64,000 nt of DNA from Streptomyces sp. CA-210063 (GTDB lineage Bacteria > Actinomycetota > Actinomycetes > Streptomycetales > Streptomycetaceae). The DNA is taken from the NCBI RefSeq assembly GCF_024612015.1, contig NZ_CP102512.1, forward strand, positions 4,712,001 to 4,776,000, written 5' to 3'. Made by a program: the position numbers and the translations under genes. The notes under the pieces were generated by a model that made no database searches, was not told where the DNA came from, and worked only from the letters and a program-made list of their open reading frames with translations. Below are positions 55,701-63,800 of this stretch, in pieces (the first letter of the stretch is position 1; the number at the start of each line of letters is the position of its first letter).

Positions 55701-56944
55701 GCCCCGAGGGGGGCCTGCTCGCCGCGGGCAGCGCGGACAGTACGGCGAGTCTGTGGAACGTGGCCGATCCGGAGTATCCGTCGCAGGTGGGCGAGCCGCT
55801 GGCCGGGGCCAGCGGCGAGATGTTCGCGGTCTGCTTCAGCCCGGACGGGAAGACCCTCGCCACCGGGAGCGGGGACAGCAAGGTGCGGCTGTGGTCGATA
55901 CCGACGTCGGACATGGTCGGCCGCAAGGGGGTGTTCCGTCCGGACGGGCGGGTGCTCGCCACGGCCGGACGCGACGGCCGGATCCGGCTGTGGAACGTCG
56001 CGGAGTCCGGCCGCCCGGTGCCGCTGAGCGAACCGTTCCTGGCCGAGGACGGCGGCAATCGCGCCCTGGTGTTCTCCCCCGACGGCCGCACCCTCGCCAT
56101 CGTGGCCGGAAACCGGGACCTGCATCTGTGGGATGTCAGCGACCCCACCCATCCGGTCCGCCACCGGCCGCCCGTCACGCTGCGGACCCGGTACACCGAC
56201 GCCCTGGCCTACAGCCCGGACGGGCGCACGCTGGCCACCGTCTACGACGATCACACCATCCAGCTGTGGGACGTCAGCGACCCGACCCACGTCGTTCCGT
56301 TCGACCGGCGGCTCACCGGCCACAAGGGCTACATCCTCGAACTCGACTTCAGCCCGGACGGCCGCACGCTCGTCAGCGGCAGCGCGGACGGCACCATCCG
56401 TATGTGGAAGGTGACCGACCCGAGCCGCGCCACCCGGCTCGGCAAGCCCCTCACCGACCACCACGGCCCCGTCAAGGCCCTCGCCTTCAGCCCGGACGGC
56501 ACGACGCTGGCCAGCGGCGGCGACGACGACACGGTCCGCCTCTGGGACGTCACCGACCCCGCCGGGGCGACCCGGCTCGGCGAACCCCTCACCGGTCACA
56601 CCGAAGCGCTCGTGTCGCTGAGCTACAGCCCCGACGGCCGGACCCTGGCCAGCGGCGGCAACGACAGCACCGTCCGGCTGTGGAACGTCACCGACCCCGC
56701 CGAGGCCTCCCCCATCGGCCAGTCGATGAGCCCCAACGCCAAGACCGGCAACTTCCTGTCCTTCAGACCCGAGAGCCACATGCTGGGGGTGTCCAGCGGC
56801 GCCGACACCGTACGGCTGTGGAATCTCGACGTCGACGACGCCGTACGGCACATCTGCGCGACGACGCGCGGTGTGCTGACTCGGGAGAAATGGGACGAGT
56901 ACCTGCCGCGGCTGGAGTACGAACCGCCCTGCGGACGTACCTAA
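52739..56944 (+). CDS. HTH-nSTAND-WD40 repeat protein
   Basis: A 1,401-residue protein in four parts: an N-terminal HTH-like region (~1-90), an nSTAND1 NTPase (PYRGLASYRQQDARWFFGRE, Walker A GASGAGKSS at ~196, Walker B VLIVDQFEETF), one membrane segment (~660-685, SAVAALVALALVAVGSAVVAW), and 14 WD40 repeats (units like SFSPDGKYLATASYDRNVRLWDV), enough for two seven-bladed propellers. Such Streptomyces proteins are thought to be signalling platforms; partner and trigger are unknown. Start GTG 52739. A terminator follows at 57053. Confidence 0.92.
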   Translation: MDALSYDSGARTAFAERLALLYKEAGNPPLKSVSESVVRLQRVDERGRPVRVSAQRISDWRRARNVPAQFAALAAVLHVLIPEARRARPVPVSKGLYDMAQWQRLWELALADPVGERPAGASASPSSAAAAASAAALEEEHTPGTGSPIPGGVCPYRGLASYRQQDARWFFGRERSTDALVAQLRAAEPTGGLVMLVGASGAGKSSLLNAGLVPAVRNGALGSRPDGPDGPAGARHTGSAAGGRTGEGRVESRAGEVLQLVPGADPLGELTRHIPELGQVVSAAYEPGTPMFAEAVREAVAAWARRREPSPDGNGAAPDDAGTTPNTTGTTPNSPSTPTRPVLIVDQFEETFTLSSDEADRRTFIQLLSAACTPGDPGGQAPVLVVLGIRADFYEQCLGYPELADALQHRHMVLGPLTTAELREAVVGPAKAVGLELEPGLAESIVREVSADGPRGAHDAGVLPLLSHALLVTWQRRKAGRLTLAGYRAAGGIQGAVAATAERAWTGLDPAARTAARLLLLRLVRLGEDTQATRRRGTRRQLADGSADPDKTEESLEALVRARLVTLDAETVEITHEALLHAWPRLRGWIDEGRNDHLLRQRLEEDGRAWEESERDTSLLYRGSRLEQAHTWAKSAGDTFLTRSAVEFLAASVRLRRRTVWISRSAVAALVALALVAVGSAVVAWQQRNDAVFEQVVAEADRVQHTDPSLSAQLDLVAHGLRPDDEGTDNRLVSIVNAPLATPLLGHGGAVYLTSFSPDGKYLATASYDRNVRLWDVADPSRPKALGEPLTGHTSWVSTSVFAPDGRTLASAGDDGTIRLWDVRDPSAPRSFGAPLTGHRGGTIYLLAFSPDGKTLASVGEDRTVRLWDVSDPAHVTALGAPLTGHTAPVRAVAFGPDGKTLATGGDDDTIRLWDTADPRDPAPLGTVLEGHTAGVHSVAFSPDGKTLASGSSDNTVRLWDVADPRHASALGSPLTGHTAPVWSVAFSPEGGLLAAGSADSTASLWNVADPEYPSQVGEPLAGASGEMFAVCFSPDGKTLATGSGDSKVRLWSIPTSDMVGRKGVFRPDGRVLATAGRDGRIRLWNVAESGRPVPLSEPFLAEDGGNRALVFSPDGRTLAIVAGNRDLHLWDVSDPTHPVRHRPPVTLRTRYTDALAYSPDGRTLATVYDDHTIQLWDVSDPTHVVPFDRRLTGHKGYILELDFSPDGRTLVSGSADGTIRMWKVTDPSRATRLGKPLTDHHGPVKALAFSPDGTTLASGGDDDTVRLWDVTDPAGATRLGEPLTGHTEALVSLSYSPDGRTLASGGNDSTVRLWNVTDPAEASPIGQSMSPNAKTGNFLSFRPESHMLGVSSGADTVRLWNLDVDDAVRHICATTRGVLTREKWDEYLPRLEYEPPCGRT

Positions 56945-57052
56945 CAAACGTTTGGACACTGCCTCGGTTGTACGTGATCCCGATCACAACTTGTCCACGC
57001 AGTGGACCAGTCGGCTCCCGTCCTGCGAGCAGCCTTGTTAGCCTTGGCCATA

Positions 57053-57092
57053 GCCCGGTCGCTGGTGCATCCCCCGTCGCCAGCGACCGGGC
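57053..57092. terminator. Terminator between convergent genes
   Basis: Inverted repeat GCCCGGTCGCTGG / CCAGCGACCGGGC with a 14-base loop, followed by CCTTCTCT. Ends the WD40 gene and perhaps the convergent TIGR03943 gene. Confidence 0.75.
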
Positions 57093-57160
57093 CCTTCTCT
57101 GCCCTGGCACCGTTCGACCACGCGTCGGCCCGTCGGGACGCTCCGGGGCGGCCGGTGCCG

Positions 57161-57955
57161 TCAGCCGTTCCAGGCCTCGTCGTACGGGTCCTGCGGTGCC
57201 TTGACCGGCTTGGTGGTCGTGACGTCGAGGTACGGGACGGCGGTGCCGTTGACCGGGTCCTTGGCCTGTCGGGGGCTGTAGGTGCCGGTGACCTCGATCC
57301 AGGTGTCGGGCCGGAGGACGGCCGGGAGTTCACCGGTGAGGGCGATCTTGACGGGCTGGGCGTCGGCGGCGCAGCAGTTGAGGGCCATGCGCACGAGGTA
57401 CGGATTGCCGGCGCCGTCCAGGGCGAGGAACCCGGTGACCTTGAGCGGGCGGCCGGCGAGGGCGCGGCCCTTGTCGTAGACCGCGCGGCCCGCGTAGTCG
57501 GCGACGCTCAGGCGGAGGGTGCCGTCGGCGGGGAGCGTGGGGTAGCCCCAGGGCTGCTCCTGGAGGGCCGTGCCGGTGCGCATCGCGGTGTAGGAACCGG
57601 CGGCGGGCGGGGCGACCAGGACGAGGGCGAGGAGGGGGAGGACGAGGAGCCAGGAGACCCGGGGTTCGTGAGGGGTGTGGGCCGTACCGGTCTCGATGGC
57701 GTCGGCGTGGGCCCTACCGGTCTCGGTGGCGTCGCCGGTGCCTGGGGCGCCGGCTTCGGGGTCGTCCTGCCGGTGTGCCGCCCGGCGTTCGTACCGGACC
57801 GTCGCGACCGCGGCGGCTATCAGCACCACGCCCGCGCCTATGAGCAGCGGTTGGAGGCCTGCCTTGACGTACCGGAGGTAGAGGTCGGTGAAGCCGGCGT
57901 GGAGGAGGGCGCCGCCGGTGAGGAAGAGGACGACGGTCTGGGCCTGGCGGTTCAC
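57161..57955 (-). CDS. TIGR03943-family membrane protein
   Basis: A 264-residue protein with three membrane segments (first VVLFLTGGALLHAGFTDLYL) and a C-terminal extracytoplasmic domain (YLVRMALNCCAADAQPV, IEVTGTYSP). This family is nearly always paired with a DUF318/UPF0718 permease, as here, and is called a putative permease subunit. GTG 57955 overlaps the permease stop by GTGA. The CC pair may bind metal. Probably zinc-regulated with the permease. Confidence 0.85.
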   Translation of the reverse strand: MNRQAQTVVLFLTGGALLHAGFTDLYLRYVKAGLQPLLIGAGVVLIAAAVATVRYERRAAHRQDDPEAGAPGTGDATETGRAHADAIETGTAHTPHEPRVSWLLVLPLLALVLVAPPAAGSYTAMRTGTALQEQPWGYPTLPADGTLRLSVADYAGRAVYDKGRALAGRPLKVTGFLALDGAGNPYLVRMALNCCAADAQPVKIALTGELPAVLRPDTWIEVTGTYSPRQAKDPVNGTAVPYLDVTTTKPVKAPQDPYDEAWNG

Positions 57956-58935
57956 AGGAACACCGCCCCGACGAGGGCCGACACCAGGATCGCGAGGGTG
58001 AAGGTGGCGGGGGCGAAGCGGAGCGCGAAGGCGCGGCCGAAGGTGGCGGTCTGCATGGCGAAGAGTTTCAGGTCGATCATCGGGCCGACGACCAGGAAGG
58101 CCAGCCGGGAGGTCAGGGAGAACTGCGTCAGCGAGGCGGCGACGAACGCGTCCGCCTCCGAGCAGATCGAAAGCAGTACGGCGAGGACCGCCAGGGCGAG
58201 GATCGCGACGACCGGGTTGTCGGCGGCGGCGTTGAGCCAGCTCGCCGGGACGACCGCCTTGAGCGTGGCCGCCGCCATCGCGCCGACGACCAGGAACCCG
58301 CCCGCGTGCATCACGTCGTGCCGCACCGAGCCCCAGAACGCCGCGCCCTTGCTCTGCCCCTCGTAGGACGGCCGCTCCGGCGGACGCATCCATTCACCCC
58401 GGCCCAGGCGCTGCCACAGCCAGCCCATCGCGCAGGCCACGAGCAGGCTCGCCACGAACCTGGCCAGCACCATCTCGGGGTTCCCCGGGAAGGCCACGGC
58501 GGTCGCCGTCAGCACGATCGGGTTGATCGCGGGGGCGGAGAGAAGGAAGGCGAGCGCCGCCGCGGGCGTCACACCCCGGCGCACGAGGGCGCCCGCGACC
58601 GGTACCGAGGCGCATTCGCACCCCGGCAGCACCACACCGGCCATGCCCGCCGCCGGTACCGCCAGCGCGGGCCGCTTCGGCAGCGCGCGGGCGAAGAACG
58701 ACGCCGGCACGAACACCGCGATGGCCGCCGACAGCAGCACCCCGATGACCAGGAACGGCAGGGCCTGCACGACCACCGCCACGAACACCGTCATCCAGCT
58801 CTGCGTCACGGGCGCGGACAGCAGGCCGCGCAGGGGGCCCTGCGCGACGACCGCCAGGACCAGCAGCATGGTGAGGAGGAGCGGTGAGTCGAGGTGCCGA
58901 CCGCGGTGGGGGGCTTCTTCCTTGGAAATGGCCAC
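57952..58935 (-). CDS. DUF318/UPF0718-type permease
   Basis: A ~327-residue permease with about eight membrane segments. The motif LPGCECASVPVAGALVRRG and the repeat-like LSAPAINPIVLTATAVAF / LSICSEADAFVAAS are characteristic of the ArsP/YraQ-type family. It probably moves a metal ion or metal-ligand complex. GTG 58935 is chosen because GGAGGT precedes it at good spacing; an ATG at 58998 adds 21 residues but has no ribosome site. Divergent from the bL32/CobW pair across a Zur-like box. Confidence 0.85.
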   Translation of the reverse strand: MAISKEEAPHRGRHLDSPLLLTMLLVLAVVAQGPLRGLLSAPVTQSWMTVFVAVVVQALPFLVIGVLLSAAIAVFVPASFFARALPKRPALAVPAAGMAGVVLPGCECASVPVAGALVRRGVTPAAALAFLLSAPAINPIVLTATAVAFPGNPEMVLARFVASLLVACAMGWLWQRLGRGEWMRPPERPSYEGQSKGAAFWGSVRHDVMHAGGFLVVGAMAAATLKAVVPASWLNAAADNPVVAILALAVLAVLLSICSEADAFVAASLTQFSLTSRLAFLVVGPMIDLKLFAMQTATFGRAFALRFAPATFTLAILVSALVGAVFL

Positions 58936-59044
58936 GGGGGACGGTACCTCCGTAGGGAACGGCTGTGCTGTGCGGGCCGGTTCGGCCTCCCCTCTCATAC
59001 GGCGCCCGGGGCACGGTTGCTCACGGCCGTCCCCCCTCTCTTTT

Positions 59045-59066
59045 AGTAATGGGATCCATTTTCATG
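59045..59066. promoter_or_regulatory. Zur-box-like site
   Basis: On the minus strand this reads TGAAAATGGATCCCATTACT, close to the actinobacterial Zur box (TGAAAATGATTTTCA) in its left half and weaker in its right. It lies between two divergent units whose genes are typical zinc-starvation genes. Confidence 0.6.
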
Positions 59067-59102
59067 TAGCGTTCCGGGACATCACCTGTGGAGGAGGACC
59101 CC

Positions 59103-59273
59103 ATGGCCGTACCCAAGCGGAAGATGTCCCGCAGCAACACCCGTCACCGTCGCGCCCAGTGGAAGGCGAGCACGCCGCAGCTGGTGCCGTTCACGGTCGA
59201 CGGCGCCACGCATCTCGTACCGCAGCGGCTGCTGAAGGCGTACGAGCGCGGGCTGATCCAGCCGGAGGGCTGA
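59103..59273 (+). CDS. rpmF: Ribosomal protein bL32, zinc-independent paralogue
   Basis: A 56-residue ribosomal protein ([20 protein letters not shown]...). The normal zinc ribbon cysteines are absent: the protein has no cysteine at all. Such C-minus forms replace the zinc-binding version when zinc is scarce and are Zur-repressed in Streptomyces. ATG 59103 has GGAGGAGG at 59090-59097. Four bases from the CobW gene, so probably one operon. Confidence 0.93.
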   Translation: MAVPKRKMSRSNTRHRRAQWKASTPQLVPFTVDGATHLVPQRLLKAYERGLIQPEG

Positions 59274-59277
59274 GCCC

Positions 59278-60483
59278 GTGACCACGGCGCACGACGGAAC
59301 GGCGCACGACGGACTCGACCGGCTTCCCGTCACGGTCCTCTCCGGCTTTCTCGGCGCGGGCAAGACCACTCTGCTCAACCATGTCCTCGCCAACCGCGAG
59401 GGGCTCCGGGTGGCGGTCATCGTCAACGACATGAGCGAGGTCAACATCGACGCCGCCCTCGTGCGCGGCGGCGAGGCGGCGCTGTCGCGCACGGAGGAGC
59501 GGCTGGTCGAGATGACCAACGGCTGCATCTGCTGCACCCTGCGCGACGATCTGCTGGAGGAGGTGGACCGGCTGGCGCGGGAGGGTCGTTTCGACTATCT
59601 GCTCATCGAGAGTTCGGGGATCTCCGAGCCGATGCCCGTGGCGGCGACCTTCGCCTTCGCGCGCGACGACGGTGCCATGCTCTGGGACCTCGCCCGGCTC
59701 GACACCATGGTCACGGTCGTCGACGCGGTGAACTTCCTGCCCGAGCTGGCGGGTGGTGACGAGCTCGTGGCGCGGGGGCTCGACCAGTACGAGGACGACG
59801 AGCGGACGGTGAGCGATCTGCTGATGGACCAGGTCGAGTTCGCCGATGTGATCGTGCTCAACAAGCTCGACCTCGTCGACGCGCCGACCGCCGAGCGGCT
59901 CGCGGCGACGCTGGCGCGGCTCAACCCGGCCGCGCGGATCGTGCCGGTCAGCCATGGCCGTGTGCGGGTCGCGGAGGTGCTCGGCACCGGGGCGTTCGAC
60001 CTCGAACGGGCCCAGCAGGCGCCGGGGTGGGTGCGGGAGCTGAACGGTGACCATGTGCCGGAGACCGAGGAGTACGGCATCTCCTCGACCGTCTTCCGGT
60101 CCGAACTCCCCTTCCATCCAGGACGGTTGTGGACCTTCGTGACCGAGGCGCTCGACAGCGGTTCCTTCGGGGAGGTCCTGCGCTCCAAGGGCTTCTTCAC
60201 CCTGGCCAGCCGGCCGGGCGTCGTCGGACTGTGGTCCCAGGCCGGGTCCGTCGCCCGCTTCGAACCGTCCGCCGCGCGGGACGACGAGGCCCCGTACGCA
60301 CAGGAGTTGGTCTTCATCGGGACGGGTTTGCGGGCGGAGCGGCTGCGGTCGGCCTTGGCGGGTTGCCTGATGGGCGAGGGCGAGCTCCTTTCCCGGTCCG
60401 CCCTCGGCGATCCGTTCCCCGCGTGGGACACGTACGGAATCGACGACGCTTGCGAACACGAGCAACCCGCCGGGGTGGGCTGA
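59278..60483 (+). CDS. CobW/COG0523 GTPase, zinc metallochaperone
   Basis: A 401-residue G3E GTPase. Walker [16 protein letters not shown], the metal-binding motif [12 protein letters not shown] (CxCC), ESSGISEP and NKLDLVD are visible, then a CobW_C domain ([20 protein letters not shown]). It hands zinc to essential enzymes under starvation. GTG 59278 follows the bL32 stop by 4 bases. Expected to be under Zur control with it. Confidence 0.92.
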   Translation: MTTAHDGTAHDGLDRLPVTVLSGFLGAGKTTLLNHVLANREGLRVAVIVNDMSEVNIDAALVRGGEAALSRTEERLVEMTNGCICCTLRDDLLEEVDRLAREGRFDYLLIESSGISEPMPVAATFAFARDDGAMLWDLARLDTMVTVVDAVNFLPELAGGDELVARGLDQYEDDERTVSDLLMDQVEFADVIVLNKLDLVDAPTAERLAATLARLNPAARIVPVSHGRVRVAEVLGTGAFDLERAQQAPGWVRELNGDHVPETEEYGISSTVFRSELPFHPGRLWTFVTEALDSGSFGEVLRSKGFFTLASRPGVVGLWSQAGSVARFEPSAARDDEAPYAQELVFIGTGLRAERLRSALAGCLMGEGELLSRSALGDPFPAWDTYGIDDACEHEQPAGVG

Positions 60484-60519
60484 CCGAGAGTGCCGGGTGC
60501 GGGTGGTGTGTGGTTGCTC

Positions 60520-60630
60520 GCGCAGTTCCCCGCGCCCCTGAAAACACCGGGCTCGACCCACGCCGTCAAGGGGCGCGGGGCTGTGTTGGACCTGCGGCTA
60601 CCGCCGCGTGGGCGCGACCAGCCCCCACCC
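60520..60630. repeat. Streptomyces GC-rich dispersed palindrome
   Basis: CAGTTCCCCGCGCCCCT (60523-60539) and AGGGGCGCGGGGCTG (60569-60583) form a large stem-loop, followed by GCGCGACCAGCCCCCAC. Sequences of this kind are scattered through Streptomyces spacers and can act as terminators. The spacer 60484-60666 holds nothing else. Confidence 0.65.
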
Positions 60631-60666
60631 ACCCGCACCCGACCCACCACCTCGCCGCCCCCAGAG

Positions 60667-62802
60667 CTACGCCCCCGCCCTCGCCCGCCTTCCCAACAGC
60701 TCCGCCAGCCCCCGCCGCGTGGCCGCCAGCACCACGCGGTCCTCGGCGCGGAGCACGTACGTGAGGGGCAGGTCCCAGATCAGCCCCGCCCCCGACGGCG
60801 CCCCCGGTGCCCGCTCGGCGCCGGATTCTCCCGGCGCGGCCGTGTCGAGGGCCAGCACACGCCACGCGCCCGCCCGGAATGCCTCGGCCACGGTCCGGCC
60901 CTCCAGGCGGGGGTGGCCGCGGACCTCGACGGCCGCGAAGAGCAGGACACGGCGTTCGACGGGGATCGCCCCCAGGATCTGACGGCCCATCATCGCGCCG
61001 GCGAACGCGGGCGCGGCGAGGTGGGTGACGCTGCGGCTGCGGGTGAGGGCGCCGGGGTGGGCGGCGCGCAGGGTGCGGTAGACGGCGGTGGCGAAGTCGT
61101 CGTCGTAGAGGCGGAGGACGACGCGCAGGTCGGGGCGGACGGAACGGGCGTACAGGCCGGCTTCGAGGTTCGTCGTGTCGGAGCTGGTGACGGCGAGGAG
61201 CGCGTGGGCGCGGTGGATCTTGGCGGCCTCCAGGACGCCTTCCTGGGTCACGTCGCCGAGCACGACCGGCACCCTCAGTCGGCGGGCCTCCGCCAGGCCC
61301 CGTGCCTCGGGGTCGGCCTCGACGCAGACGACCGGGATGTGCAGGTCACGCAGGCGCGCGAGCACCCGGGTGCCGATCTTGCCGAGGCCGAGGAGGACGA
61401 CGTGCCCGGAGAGGCCGCGGGGCGGCTTGCGGAGGGCGGTGCCGCTGCGGAAGGTGCCGAGGGCCTCCAGCACGGCGGCCAGGAGCACGGGCAGGAGGAG
61501 TAGGCCCATGAGGCCGGAGAGGAGTTGGAGGATCTGGCGGGAGTCGCTCTGGTCGGTCGCCGGGTCGGCGATCCCGAAGAGGTCGAGGAGGGTCGCGTAC
61601 GTCGCCTGGAGCGGATGCTCCCCGGTGATGACCATCTGGGCGACGGCGAGGGCGAACACACACGCGATCAGCCCCGCGAGGGACCACCGCAGCCGCCGCG
61701 AGAGCAGCGACCCGAACGCCCCGAAGGCCCCCAGCGACCCGCCGCCCGCCCGGCCGGGCGGCAGCGCGGGTCCGGCGTAGCGCACGGTGTCCAGTACGAC
61801 GGTCCCGCGTCCGGTGGCCGCCGCCACCGCCCGCTCGTCGGGCAGGAGTTGGGGGCCGCGCTCCCCGCTGCTCTCTGAACCGTCGGCTCCGGCGGGGTCG
61901 TTGGTGGTGGCCGAGAGGAGTGCGAGCGTGCACAGACCTCCCGGGCTCTGACCACCACGGCCCGGCGGGCGTTCCACGGCCCGCAGCATCAGCCCGTCCG
62001 TCTGCACGACCTTGGTGGTCCCGACGACGGCGGTCGCGGCCAGCGCGGGCGCGGCCGTGTCGGCGTCGGAGAGGACGGTCGTCGAGGCGCCCAGGCCGTC
62101 GACCCCGTCGTCGGCGGCGCCTCCGGTGGCCAACGCCGCGGCCTGGTCGAGGAGTTCCTCGATGTGCTGCCCCAACCGGCGGTTGTAGAGCCGGAGGACG
62201 AGCCGCAGGCGCGGGTTGAGGCGCCGGGCGGTCAAGGCCGCGCGGATGTTGGTCTCGTCGTCGTCATACACGAGCGCCAGTGCGGCGGCCCGCTCCACCC
62301 CGGCCTCGGCGAGCACGGCCTCGGTGGCCTCGGCGGCTTCCAGGACCCGGTCGCCGTTGCGGTCGTTCCTGTCCTCGCCCCGGTCGCCCTGATCGCCCCG
62401 TTCCCCTCTGTCTCCGGTCCGGTCGCCGATTGCCTGATCGCCGTTGCCCGCCGCCCGGTTGACCGCCGCCGTCACCCGGTCGAGGAGCGCGGCGGCGCCG
62501 CGGGCGCGTCCGACGACCGGCCGCTGCGCGACCCGGGCGGTGGGCGGCACGACGAGCGTCACCTGCTCCCCGTACACGTTCCGCAGTTCGGCGGCGAGCC
62601 GGTGTGCCAGCCCGTCGTCCCCGCAGACGACCATGTGCGCGCCGGAGTCGGCCGCCGGTCTGCTTCGCCCGCTCGGGGCGGGTGACCGGCCCGGGACGAC
62701 CGGACCTGACGGTGTGCCGGGACCGGTCGTCCCGGCCGGGTCGGCCGGACCCGCCTGTCGGCCCGGACCGGTACGGCTGCTCTGCTGCGAAGGACTCCCC
62801 AC
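60667..62802 (-). CDS. RCK/TrkA-N double-domain channel-like protein
   Basis: A 711-residue protein. The N-terminal Rossmann-type domain starts at HMVVCGDDGLAHRLAAEL (~57) and includes a variable insert of Gly/Asp/Arg repeats (GDRGERGDQGDRGED). Two or more membrane segments follow at ~370-450 (SLAGLIACVFALAVAQMVI, LSGLMGLLLLPVLLAAVL) with a pore-like stretch between. The second TrkA-N domain begins HVVLLGLGKIGTRVLARLRD (GxGxxG), followed by a TrkA-C-type end. It likely gates K+ or cation flow by NAD(H) or nucleotide binding. Confidence 0.88.
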   Translation of the reverse strand: MGSPSQQSSRTGPGRQAGPADPAGTTGPGTPSGPVVPGRSPAPSGRSRPAADSGAHMVVCGDDGLAHRLAAELRNVYGEQVTLVVPPTARVAQRPVVGRARGAAALLDRVTAAVNRAAGNGDQAIGDRTGDRGERGDQGDRGEDRNDRNGDRVLEAAEATEAVLAEAGVERAAALALVYDDDETNIRAALTARRLNPRLRLVLRLYNRRLGQHIEELLDQAAALATGGAADDGVDGLGASTTVLSDADTAAPALAATAVVGTTKVVQTDGLMLRAVERPPGRGGQSPGGLCTLALLSATTNDPAGADGSESSGERGPQLLPDERAVAAATGRGTVVLDTVRYAGPALPPGRAGGGSLGAFGAFGSLLSRRLRWSLAGLIACVFALAVAQMVITGEHPLQATYATLLDLFGIADPATDQSDSRQILQLLSGLMGLLLLPVLLAAVLEALGTFRSGTALRKPPRGLSGHVVLLGLGKIGTRVLARLRDLHIPVVCVEADPEARGLAEARRLRVPVVLGDVTQEGVLEAAKIHRAHALLAVTSSDTTNLEAGLYARSVRPDLRVVLRLYDDDFATAVYRTLRAAHPGALTRSRSVTHLAAPAFAGAMMGRQILGAIPVERRVLLFAAVEVRGHPRLEGRTVAEAFRAGAWRVLALDTAAPGESGAERAPGAPSGAGLIWDLPLTYVLRAEDRVVLAATRRGLAELLGRRARAGA

Positions 62803-62944
62803 GAGGCAGAAGACTGCCTCATCGGCGCGGCCGGTTCCTCAGTGATCCAGGTCACTGTTGAGAGTGTGAGTGCGACGGCGGGTGGAAATCCGTACTCAAG
62901 AGGGTCGGGGTGACGACGGTGTCCGGATGCGAGGATGGGGCGCC

Positions 62945-63625
62945 ATGACCGCAGGGTGGGGTTCGCGCACAGCACGCGCCGCGATGTTCGCGGCCGTCTG
63001 TGTGCTGCTCGCCGCCCTGGGACACGTGATGATGTCCGGCAGCCAGGTCCCCTGGTGGGCGATGGCCGCCGGGGCCGCCGCGACGGGTGCCGTCGGCTGG
63101 TGCCTGGCCGGACGTGAACGCGGGCTCCCGCTGATCACCTCCGTCGTGGTCGCCGCCCAGACCGCCCTGCACTCGGGCTTCGAACTGGTGCAGTCGGCGG
63201 GCCCGATGGCGGACAGGGGATCCGCCCACATGATTCACACGGCCCCCACGGCTGCGGCCGGTCACATGGACCACGTGGACCACACCGGGTACCTCCTGGA
63301 CGGCTCGTCCGCGTCCTCCTCATCGTTCCTGGCGTCGCTCGCGTCCGCGTACGCGTCGTCGGCCGGCATGTTCACCGCGCATCTGCTGGCCGCGCTGCTG
63401 TGCGGTCTGTGGCTGGCGTACGGCGAACGCGCCGCCTTCGGTCTGCTGCGGGCCGTCGCCGGCTGGCTGGCCGCACCGCTGCGGCTGTCGCTCGCGCTGC
63501 CCGCCGCGCCGGAGCGGCCGCGCCCTCGGGTGCGCCGCGGCCGGTCCGACCGGTCACCGCGACGGCTCCTTCTCGTCCATGCGATCACCTCTCGCGGGCC
63601 ACCCGCCGGGACCGCTGTCATCTGA
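62945..63625 (+). CDS. Multi-pass membrane protein, unknown
   Basis: A 226-residue protein with four to five membrane segments (AAMFAAVCVLLAALGHVMM, WWAMAAGAAATGAVGWCL, ...) and a His/Met-containing loop (HMIHTAPTAAAGHMDHVDH) that could bind metal, possibly copper. The C-terminus is Arg-rich. ATG 62945 is chosen with GAGGA upstream; ATG 62927 is also in frame. Confidence 0.75.
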   Translation: MTAGWGSRTARAAMFAAVCVLLAALGHVMMSGSQVPWWAMAAGAAATGAVGWCLAGRERGLPLITSVVVAAQTALHSGFELVQSAGPMADRGSAHMIHTAPTAAAGHMDHVDHTGYLLDGSSASSSSFLASLASAYASSAGMFTAHLLAALLCGLWLAYGERAAFGLLRAVAGWLAAPLRLSLALPAAPERPRPRVRRGRSDRSPRRLLLVHAITSRGPPAGTAVI

Positions 63626-63673
63626 CGACAGCCGGTGACCCGAGGCGGCCGCTACGGCACACGCCTCGGGCTT

Positions 63674-63709
63674 CGGCCGTACGCCGCCCACGCGCGTGCC
63701 GTACGGCCG
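63674..63709. terminator. Hairpin before the sigma-factor gene
   Basis: GGCCGTACG and CGTACGGCC arms around a 16-base loop, followed by GGTTTCCCTTCC. Likely ends the membrane-protein transcript. Confidence 0.6.
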
Positions 63710-63800
63710 GTTTCCCTTCCTCACCGGACCGCCTGACGCGTTCTCACATGCCCGCGTCGCTCGGTGGTCCGGATCCCGGATGACCCGAGAAGGACACCAG

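Noticed and set aside
54533..56959. 808-codon minus-strand frame opposite the WD40 gene
   Set aside because: Its periodicity comes from the WD repeats on the other strand; no independent start site or motif.
57002..58366. 454-codon plus-strand frame across the TIGR03943/permease region
   Set aside because: It is antisense to two genes with clear families and has no recognisable domain.
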